This document shows positions 13,449 through 21,203 of a stretch of DNA of 64,000 nucleotides, one piece after another. The stretch comes from Polychytrium aggregatum (taxonomy: Eukaryota; Chytridiomycota; Chytridiomycetes; Polychytriales): positions 744,001 to 808,000 of the forward strand of contig NW_026516219.1 of the NCBI RefSeq assembly GCF_025602895.1. Reading direction: 5' to 3'. The notes under the pieces are model-generated. The model did not search any database and had not been told where the DNA came from. It worked only from the letters and a program-made list of their open reading frames with translations. Made by a program: the position numbers and the translations under genes. Numbering within the stretch: position 1 is the stretch's first letter; every line of letters begins with the position of its first letter.

Positions 13449-14919
13449 TCAGCAAAATTGCAACTCAAGTCCAAGCGATTGCATCGAATGACGCTGGAAG
13501 CCTGTTTTCAGACCCACGCTCGCAATCAGGCGATGAAATCGACTTTCGAACTTTACGGCGAATCCCTAAATGAATGGATGGAATGAGCAAATTGGCTGTG
13601 GATACCGGCAGTCATTCCATGATTGTAAAGCTCACCTCTGCAAGGCTGACACTGGTCTTGAACACATGAGCCTTGTCAATGGGCGAATACTCGAGGCCGG
13701 CCGAGACATCAGACTCGAAGCTGAATACGTTGAGGTCATATCGGGTTGAGATATCGAGGTGAGGGCGCACCGTGGCTGTGTATGTGGCCGAGAGATGACC
13801 CATCATCGGATTGCAGACGAAGCTCATGACCGAGTGCGCCGTTTCGGCGTATTGCCGACTGTAGCGAGCACCTAGCGATACTGAATATCCGAAGCGAGCA
13901 CCCGATCCGAAATAATCAGAGATACAGACAGACGAACCGTGATCACCAATGCAATACTGCAACCATCCGAAAATGGAACAAGCAACCATGCCCACACATA
14001 TCCTGCTGGGCCGATATGGGGAATGAAGCTCGCTTGCACTCATCTGCAGGGAATCCTAAAAGAAAATACTTACGCCCACCGCTGCGCTCTCGTGCGGTAT
14101 AGTAGAGCTCTCCACCGACAGCCCAGCCGGAATTGAGGAAGCGATATAGCCCACTCAGGCCAAAGATGTGATCTTCGCTCGTGTAGCTTAGCTCTCCGCA
14201 CCATCGGGAGCTGTTGTGGAGGAGTTGAGTGTGTATCTAGGGTAGTAAATTTCTGGCCTAGTAAGATGTCGCCCCGTTCTGGCCTGCTCGATGCGACTGA
14301 GACAATGCTTATGATGACAATGATGATGCCTATGCAAACATGAGCTGCTCACCGATGAAGCTGGCGTCGACCAGGAGTTTGTTCCCGACACGACCAAGAA
14401 GGTCGATTTCAACAAACGTCGACTGTAGAGACCTTCGAGTGAAAAATCCTGATCAAGGCGTCCGTAAAGCAAATAATCCTCTTCGAGGGTTGGGAGCCTG
14501 GAGTGGGTCCAAGTCAAGATCTGCTGTGCAAGCTTGGCCAGAGCCTCCGGGTTGGACAGGTGACTATGGTTGGTCTCGGGGAGGGTGCCGGTGGTTTCTT
14601 GAGAAGTAACGGTGATGGAATCCTCGAGATCAAATGGAAGGGATATCGGCCAAGGTTTCTCGACGAGGGGGAGAGGCGAAATCTTGAGAGGGAGGGAGGA
14701 GAACAGAAATCCGATGGATTTGTCGCTGGGAAGCCCCAGCGAATACGAGGCAAAGAGCAAAGGAGAGATGGGCTTTCCAAGTCTCAGACCAAGACCGTGC
14801 GGGGTTTCGAAATTGAGGATGGAGTCTGATGCACTTGATAAGGACGAGTAGTAGTTTTGCTCAGTCCATCCGAAAGTCTTGTAGTACTGCTGGAGGCAAT
14901 AGTTCATGAAATCGAGCAT
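13449..14919 (-). CDS. mdm10: ERMES subunit Mdm10, mitochondrial outer-membrane beta-barrel, four exons
   Basis: Outer-membrane beta-barrel that anchors the ER-mitochondria encounter structure and works with the SAM complex in barrel assembly. Exons: 14919-14353, 14236-14074, 13880-13636, 13565-13449; 1092 nt, 363 aa. Family features in order: an N-terminal FMNYCLQQYYKTFGWTEQNYY block with a conserved LNFETPHGLGLRLGKP strand; LYGRLDQDFSLEGLYSRRL; a WCGELSYTSEDHIFGLSGLY strand pair; ARYSRQYAETAHSVMSFVCN followed by PMMGHLSATYT; and the terminal beta-signal region ending SLGLELQFC. The protein is shorter than many fungal Mdm10 because a variable loop is reduced. All splice phases close. Its presence points to a fungal genome. 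Confidence 0.9.
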
Positions 14920-15362
14920 GGTAGTAGGTGGGCGGTCGCCTTGACTCAGAGCCCAATGAAATGGCCAATGCCGAGGATATGCAGAGACAGGGCAAGCGGT
15001 TTAGCCCAATAGCAACGGGGACTGGCGATGTGGCCGCAGCCCAGAGGTATTCAGGCGACCGAGATCAAATCGTTTCAGGAAAGGGAAGACCGATCACAGG
15101 CCGATACTCCACTGCGCCGATCATGTGATCGTCGTGAGTGCCATCCAATTTGCAGCGAGCGACCCACAAGGACATTGGGAAACGAGGATCGCACGTCTGA
15201 TCTCGATATCCGCGGGATCATCAGGGAGAGAGCACACCAGATAATGAACCACACCCTGCCGACTGGCACACTGCCAGCGATGGTCGCCAAAGCGCAGAAG
15301 AACAGAAACCTACCAAGGGGTCATCCAGCATCAGCCCTGGTCGGATCGAGGGCACACTGTGA
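14920..15362. other. Region upstream of mdm10 and before the LINE
   Basis: About 440 bp holding the mdm10 promoter and the unclear 5' boundary of the LINE remnant. A frame at 15028-15402 shows no endonuclease motif, so it is not called as LINE ORF. Confidence 0.4.
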
Positions 15363-16455
15363 CTCCAAATCCGACGCCTGGAACGAGAACGGCGATGCCT
15401 GAGCAGAATGCTCGCCCAGACCCCAGAGTACGACACGGAAGAGTTGGACGACCTGCGTCGTCAGCTTCGGTCCACGAGAAAGGCCATCACCCAGCTCAAG
15501 CGCAAGAACGGCATACGGTCATGGAAGGAATCCATGGCCACCATGGACACCCAGAAGTGCTCCGAGATGACCAAGACCATCGGAGCGATGCGCACGAGGA
15601 AGGAGAGAGAGGGATCCCACCTCTTTGACAACTCGGACCCGACTCTCGAGAATCTCGTGGTGCCCTTTGGCAAGGTATCCTCCGCCTCGCAGGACAGCGG
15701 GACAGAGTACGACAGAAGTATAACCCCGCCACCCCTGAGCACGGAGGCGACCCTCCTGCCGCCCGACAAGCGGCTCCCAGAAGTATCGCTGGAGCACATC
15801 CAAGAGACCATCGAGAAGGCACCATGTCGCAAGGCAGCGGGATCCGACAAGATCAAGAGCGAAATGCTCATACGAGTCGCACCAGTGATAGCCGAGTGGC
15901 TCCGCCTGATCATCATGGCGGCGCTCAAGGCCAGTGTGGTGCCAAACGAATGGAACAGCGTGCTGATCCACCCAGTGTACAAGCAGAAGGGATCGACCCT
16001 GGACCCGGCCATGTATCGCCCTATCGGTCTCACTCAGACTTGCAGGAAGATCGTGGAAAGGATCATGCTCCCCTTCCTGGCAGAACAGGCAGGAGACATG
16101 GACGTCGCCCAAGGCGGATTCCGAGCCAGACGAGGAACCCTTGACCAGATCGTCGCCCTGGACACCCTGATCAAGCACCACAAGACGAACGGTGAGGAAT
16201 ACTCTCTGATCTTCCTCGACATCAAAGCCGCCTATGACACAGTATGGCGCGAGAGACTTTGGACCAAGCTCAAGCAGCGAAGAATGAACGGCATCACCCT
16301 CGGCTTCCTCAAAGCCATGTTTGACCGGGTATCCATCCAAATGGTCAGCAAGGGCCGAAGATCCAAGCCAGCATGGCTCCGGAAAGGACTGATCCAAGGA
16401 TCGGTGCTGAGCCCACTCATGTTCAGCGCCTTCATCGACGATCTACCAGGACCGA
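15363..16455 (+). pseudogene. LINE reverse transcriptase, N-terminal half (broken)
   Basis: Open in one frame from 15363. A basic linker typical of the region between endonuclease and RT comes first, then RT blocks in order: KAAGSDKIKSEML, NSVLIHPVYKQKG with YRPIGLT, GGFRARRGTLDQIV, box A LIFLDIKAAYDTVW with one catalytic Asp, and box B GLIQGSVLSPLMFSAFIDDL. The frame then runs out of family similarity at about 16455, just before where FADD/YADD should lie. ATG at 15408 is available, but the original start is not known. Confidence 0.8.
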
Positions 16456-17520
16456 ATGGTGACCAGGACAAGAGAAGCAGCATCCAACATGGCCAAGATG
16501 GGCCTGACCCTTGGGAACCTCACGGCTAAGACCCTAACGATTGCATACCGCACGTTCCTGCGGCCGATGATGGAATACGGCCTCGCCCTCGACGCCATCC
16601 CAAAGAACGAACAGAAGCGGCTCCACCGGACACAAACCTTCTGCCTGAACTTACTGTTCCGCACCGCTCGCACGACTTCACACGGAGCACTGCACCTCAA
16701 TTGCGGATTACCCACGATGGCGACAAGAGCCAAGGTCCTCGGCATCCAATGCCGAGCACGATGGGAAGACGTCGCCACACACGACGACAAGATGATCGCC
16801 CTCATCACCCGCTTTATCCGATCCACGGCGATGAAGGACCAGCCATACCTTGGCAAGCCCTTCTACGAAAGCATCCAATGGAACCTGACCTGCACCCGCA
16901 AGGAGAAGAACGCCACGTTCTCGATGTCCATGGCCTTTGCCAAGGACGACGACTCGACCACGGATCGCACACAGATCCTGTCGGTCAAAACACTCATGCT
17001 GACCCACGATGCCCACACATCGTTCAAGCGAGGACAGCAGCTGACGGCTGCGTGCACACCAAGAACAAAGATGTCGGGAGTCTGGACCCAACTTGGACCA
17101 AGCATCCCACGCAGACTACACGTAGTAATGGTGTGGTGGAGACTGGGGGCATTCCCCGGGCACCCACACGGCAAGTACCGCCTCTGTAAAAAGTGCAAAT
17201 GCAACGGCGAAGGCCGAATCGAGCTGAGCAGATCCCACGCACAGACGTGTGTGGATGAGGAAGACACCTTGGACGCCCTGGTACAGGGCTATAAGGATAT
17301 TTTCACTGGATGGACCGAGCCCGAGACCGAAGGTGTCGGGCCTATTGATAAGTTGTTGGATATGCTGGGAGAGGTTGGCAAGCTGGAAAACGAAGAACCC
17401 ATCGTGGGACAGGCCTTCAACGGTCTGTGGACTGATCTGGAACAGATCTTCCATACCCTGATGTGGAGACTCGCTGGATGGCAAGCCAGGCCCGGCGACA
17501 TTCCTGAGTGGGACATTTAA
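16456..17520 (+). pseudogene. LINE polyprotein C-terminal half with zinc motif (broken)
   Basis: A +1-shifted frame relative to the first half, picking up in the RT thumb region (LTLGNLTAKTLTIAYRTF, LRPMMEYGLALDA). It continues to a C-terminal Cys/His cluster, CKKCKCNG with later His and Cys, of the kind often found at the end of LINE ORF2. It ends in TAA at 17518. The join at about 16455 is both a deletion and a frame change, so the two halves cannot give one protein. Confidence 0.75.
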
Positions 17521-17946
17521 ACACTCGATGTACTCCATGAAGCGCGAGATGCCGGGGACCACGGGGTCCTGATGGTCGTTAAGCCTCAACAACACTAAGG
17601 GGACAACACAGCAAACTCTTTTTGAAACAGGACACCAAAGCGCATGGATGTCCCGTGGATTAATGATCTTGATGGGCATCCAAGTTCCATGGAATCCGCG
17701 ATGATTATTTCGCTTTACCCTCTTGTCCTGACTTGCAGTAACAGCATCTGTGGTGACCCACAGGTCCTCGTCGTCCCAATCGCCCATGTGATTTCCTGTT
17801 CTGCGATACCCTGAGCCATACTGTCCTAATTGGCTGACGATGATATGATCCGACAGAGGCATGAGAATGTCCCAGAGGAATGGTGTCTCCCATAAGCTTT
17901 TCATCGTGCTGGAGTTGAGGGGAATGAATATTGTTCCCTGACGCAT
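17521..17946 (-). pseudogene. Possible exon of an unidentified gene, cut by the LINE 3' end
   Basis: A minus-strand open frame of about 140 codons with a protein-like composition (TTDAVTASQDKRVKRNN, GTWMPIKIINPRDIHALWC). It is preceded by a strong acceptor (CTTTCTCTCAG, ending about 17960) and runs into antisense LINE sequence at 17520. No family is recognised. It may be a host exon or an older transposon into which the LINE inserted, or a chance frame. Confidence 0.25.
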
Positions 17947-19274
17947 ATATCGGGCGACTGAGAGAAAGAAGTAGCCAGGATAGATCGAATTCCGAAGAGG
18001 TTTGACCGACTATATATTGTTCGATCGACTTTTGTATGAGAAAGGAGCGTCGGTTCATTTGGGTTTCATTCCAGAAATCATTGGGCTACCAAGTGGGTAG
18101 ATATGAGCCCAGAACTCGAGGATGAATGATGGATAACGAGAGCGACGGGGAAATGTGATCGTGAAGATGAGGAGAGGGAGAAAAGGGCGATCTTGTAGGA
18201 GAGGATAAACTTGTCAACACAGTTATACCAGATCCTATCCCGATTTGGAGTGTCAAGGAGAAGATTTATGTGATGAAAGGGGATAACCAGGAGTAAAGAA
18301 TAAGGAAGGTATGATCTTTGGGATATTGAAATGGTTATTACGATTGGGTTCGACCTACCGAGGGAGAGGGAACCCATGAACGAGTTGTTAGAACACTTGG
18401 TTTCCATATTACTAACTGGTCGCCGAACGAAAGGAAAAGAGCAATGTCTATCAAACAAGGAACTACCCAACAGTGACAGGGATGAGGAGGAATGCCATTG
18501 CTCATTGAATAGAGGTGAGGAGGGGAAACACATAAACGAGTGGACTTTACAAGCAGTGAGGTCATTTCAGGACAGTTGAGGCAAAGGCGAGGGTTACTCT
18601 TGCGAAGAGTGAATACCGGCGAAATAAATGATGTGCTACGGGAAGGGCTTGAATTGGGGAGACGAGGTAGTGGGACAATGGCAGATGCTCAAAGAAGCTG
18701 TACCGAAGCATGGGAAGGGCGTGACGAACAGCGACCAACCTTCCTAACAGAGATTCGTATGGTTCATGAATGTGAGAAGAAAAGAGAGTCCTTGGATGAA
18801 CGCAAACTCGATGCACGGAGGAGGTGTTCGATGAGGATGTGTTACAGACTGCTCCTGTTACAACCCCAAGCCACACCTGCCGGGAACATGGATCATGTGT
18901 TCTCCCTGCTGGCCTGTCAAATATAGTCTTCGACTCTCGAAGCCCTTGTGTCCCCTGTCCTTGGTTATCATGTTGTTCTGGCCAATATATGTACCTTCAT
19001 GGTGACGACAGGCCTTAGATTGCCCCCTCCGCCAGAGCCCTCGTAACAGTCCAATCCTTGTATGATCACAGGATCAGGATCAGGAGGAGGTAAGGATCTA
19101 GAGTCGAGTGAGTCGAGTGTGTCTGGGGTCGAAGGTGATGACCAGAAACATGAGCGGGTGAAGGCAGGCTAATGATCTGTCTGGCGGTCCCGGAGGCGAA
19201 GCCTGCCGCAGCGGGGGCGAAGCAGCGGAGGCGGCGGGACAGCAGCCAGGCAGCAACGGCTAACCGGAGAAACA
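17947..19274. other. Gene-poor stretch, no gene recognised
   Basis: Mostly purine-rich, lower-complexity sequence on the plus strand (many GAGAGG/GAAGG runs at 18100-18800). No domain is recognised in any frame. Short GC-rich simple sequence lies at 19190-19255. The right part may belong to the LTR remnant described next. Confidence 0.4.
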
Positions 19275-19583
19275 TGTGAAAGTCTGACAAATGCTCGGTG
19301 GCTGACAAATGCGGGTGACACGGCGTCTGACTAATGCATGGTCGATGACAAATGCAGGGAACACAGAGCGGCGTGTGCAACATGAGAGCAAGGAGAAAGG
19401 AAAGGCGTCGCAGGACAAAGGAAAAGGAAAGTGTGCGACGCAAACAGTGACACAAGTGCGACGGTGCAGCCTGACGGGCAGAGAGATCTGTGACATCCCC
19501 CCCAGAAAAATTGTGCTCAAGTCAAACCATCAATTTTTCGATCCCGAGTTGCGTTGCACTTGTGCTTGGCAAAGGTCGATCAG
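19275..19583 (-). mobile_element. Remnant of a further LTR retrotransposon (3' end, minus strand)
   Basis: Read on the minus strand, a run of seven G followed by A (polypurine tract, about 19496-19503) is followed at once by TGTCACAG, the layout of a PPT and 3' LTR start. Sequence on the other side (to 19583) would be the end of the internal region. No pol motif was identified, so the family is unknown and the LTR's far end was not located. Copy B inserted beside it at 19584. Confidence 0.4.
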
Positions 19584-19611
19584 TGTGATGACCAGCATCA
19601 CAACGGACCAA
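19584..19611 (+). repeat. Copy B 5' LTR, first 28 nt
   Basis: Identical to the first 28 nt of the copy A LTR that follows directly, ending in ACCAA. The same ACCAA restarts B at 25687, so this is an LTR cut by insertion and not a tandem duplication. Confidence 0.92.
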
Positions 19612-20030
19612 TGTGATGACCAGCATCACAACGGACCAATGAGATTGTCCCGCATGCTCTCGCCCTCCGCACCAATCATGAGTCCCCACGTGTTTGTTTG
19701 CCCCCATGCATGAGCACGCGCCGTTGCCACCCGCGTCTACTGGTTTCCTGCCTCCCCCACCGCTCGGCACATGTCCCCGGGCTGTGCCAAGCCTCTCTCG
19801 CTTGCACACCAGCCACTCTCGCACCCCCTTCTCGCTTCTCTGTGATGCTCCACCCTTCTCGCCCACTTTTGCCCCTCGACCTTCTCCCGGTCTATAAATA
19901 GCCCTGCATGTCTGAGCCTATGTTGAACACCAGTTCGAACAAAACTTGTTCTTTGGTGTTCGGGGCTAAAAGCTAATAAAGCTCATACCAAGCACTTGGT
20001 CTTCGTCCTTGCGCTTGTTCACTCCTTACA
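19612..20030 (+). repeat. Copy A 5' LTR (family 1, 419 bp)
   Basis: Begins TGTGATG and ends TTACA. U3 opens with a 7-bp inverted repeat (TGTGATG/CATCACA around ACCAG). TATAAATA is at 19893-19900 and the polyadenylation signal AATAAA at 19975-19980, so R runs roughly from 19925 to 20000. The self-primer 12-mer is at 19932-19943, inside a two-part hairpin (stems 19925-19932/19954-19961 and 19937-19942/19946-19951). Confidence 0.93.
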
Positions 20031-20031
20031 C

Positions 20032-20043
20032 TTTGTTCGAACT
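20032..20043 (+). promoter_or_regulatory. Copy A self-primer binding site
   Basis: TTTGTTCGAACT, starting 2 nt after the LTR, is the exact reverse complement of LTR 19932-19943. No TGG-type tRNA site follows this LTR. Complementarity to the start of the transcript is the arrangement known from Tf1 of fission yeast, where the folded mRNA 5' end primes reverse transcription. Confidence 0.75.
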
Positions 20044-20207
20044 CTCTTCTACTGATACCACCTGCTTGGTATCTTCCGCTCCTAGCCCCGCCCCTTTCCT
20101 AGTCCTGTCCGAACCTCAAGCACACTTGTGTCTGAGCCCTCTTCGCTCTCCTGTTCTTGAACCTCCTCGCTTTTTTTTTTTTTCCCAGTCCCAGTCCCAG
20201 TCCCGCC

Positions 20208-21185
20208 ATGGATCCTGCCCTCGTGGACCGCCTCCGTGCCTTGGAGGCCGAGCTCGCCGAGCTCCGGACAGCTCGCGATGCTCCTGCCGCTGGGTACAGC
20301 GTGCAGATGCCGGACCGTTACGACGGTAACCGGCAAGGGTTCCGGGCATTCGTAAATCAGTGCAAACTGTATATACGAATGCAGCCCCACCGGTTCCCTG
20401 CTGACCCGATTAAGGTCGGATTCGTCATTAGTCTGCTCACTGGACCGGCTCTCCAGTGGGCGACTCCGATGCTTGAGATGGGTGATCCCCGACTCAACTC
20501 TTTTGGCGATTTCCTAGAACGCTTTTCCAAAGTGTTTGACGACCCTGATCGGGCCAGGACTGCCGAGTCAGTGATCACCACACTGTCTCAGGGCAACCGC
20601 CCGTGCGCAGTCTATGCATCCGAGTTCCTTCGTATTGCCGCCGATACGACTTGGAACGACGGTGCAAAGATCTCGTTCTTCCGACTTGGCTTGTCGGATG
20701 ATGTCAGAGACGAACTTTCGCGAGTTCGCCCTCTGCCACGAGATCTGGAGGAGTACATCGAGCTTTGTAACGAGCTCGATGCACGAATCCGCGAGCGCCG
20801 TCAAGAGCGCCGAAGCACGCCTGCCCGCTACCGGTCTTCCCAGTTCGCCTTTGGTTCCGCCTCCGCTGCCGTTCCCGCCATCGCTCCCGCGCCCGTCCTC
20901 GCTCCGCCGCACCCCTCCTACATTGTTTCCGAGCCCATGCAAGTGGACTCTGCCGTCTCTGGACCCCTGACCGCCGAGGAGAAACAACGCCGCCGCCGCT
21001 TTGGACTCTGCCTGTACTGTGGCAAGAAGGGCCACTTGGTACGAAACTGCCCCGTCAAGTTTGGATCTACCAGAGCTACCGGACCGCCCCCTGGACCTCC
21101 CGGCCCGAGGATCATCCGCACCATCGTTTACGAAGATGGAGAAGTGCAAGACTTCAGTTCGGGAAACGACCAGGCCCGGTTCTAA
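20208..21185 (+). CDS. gag: Copy A gag
   Basis: 325-aa capsid/nucleocapsid polyprotein that packages the element RNA. An N-terminal helix rich in Leu/Glu comes first, then a gypsy-type retrotransposon gag domain (about 30-200), a Pro/Ala-rich linker, and a CCHC zinc knuckle C268-x2-C271-x4-H276-x4-C281. ATG 20208 is preferred over an upstream in-frame non-ATG start because that extension crosses a T13 tract whose length differs in copy B. The stop TAA (21183) lies inside the frameshift hairpin. Confidence 0.92.
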   Translation: MDPALVDRLRALEAELAELRTARDAPAAGYSVQMPDRYDGNRQGFRAFVNQCKLYIRMQPHRFPADPIKVGFVISLLTGPALQWATPMLEMGDPRLNSFGDFLERFSKVFDDPDRARTAESVITTLSQGNRPCAVYASEFLRIAADTTWNDGAKISFFRLGLSDDVRDELSRVRPLPRDLEEYIELCNELDARIRERRQERRSTPARYRSSQFAFGSASAAVPAIAPAPVLAPPHPSYIVSEPMQVDSAVSGPLTAEEKQRRRRFGLCLYCGKKGHLVRNCPVKFGSTRATGPPPGPPGPRIIRTIVYEDGEVQDFSSGNDQARF

Positions 21186-21203
21186 GTGAAGGCCTTGAAC
21201 CGG
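21161..21203 (+). promoter_or_regulatory. Copy A -1 ribosomal frameshift signal (gag-pol)
   Basis: G GGA AAC in the gag frame (21161-21167) fits the X XXY YYZ slippery rule. An 8-nt spacer leads to a perfect 7-bp stem CCGGTTC/GAACCGG (21176-21182 with 21197-21203) whose loop contains the gag TAA. Pol is open in the -1 frame from the heptamer onward. Confidence 0.8.

Larger units (their letters stand above)
15363..17520 (+). mobile_element. Non-LTR retrotransposon (LINE) remnant, 5'-truncated, internally deleted
   Basis: The two parts of a LINE-type polyprotein lie in different frames. No apurinic endonuclease domain is visible upstream, and no clear poly(A) or target duplication was found. 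The element ends near the TAA at 17518-17520. The loss of the RT catalytic box marks it as inactive. Confidence 0.8.

Noticed and set aside
13192-13491. Plus-strand frame of 99 codons near mdm10
   Set aside because: Its end is antisense to the last mdm10 exon and no motif is recognisable.
15519-16397. Long minus-strand open frame (292 codons)
   Set aside because: Antisense of the LINE reverse transcriptase; no independent motif.
19584-19639. Tandem duplication of the first 28 nt of the LTR
   Set aside because: The repeated ACCAA at 19607-19611 and 25687-25691 shows that copy A inserted into the LTR of copy B; it is a nested insertion, not a tandem repeat.
20032-20043. tRNA T-arm-like GTTCGAA as a tRNA primer signal
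   Set aside because: GTTCGAA resembles the T loop, but 12-nt exact complementarity to the LTR, and the same geometry with a different sequence in family 2, favour self-priming.
20157-20207. N-terminal extension of family 1 gag through the Phe-rich T tract
   Set aside because: It has no ATG and the tract length differs in copy B, where the extension is out of frame, so the ATG after the CCCAGT repeats is the better start.
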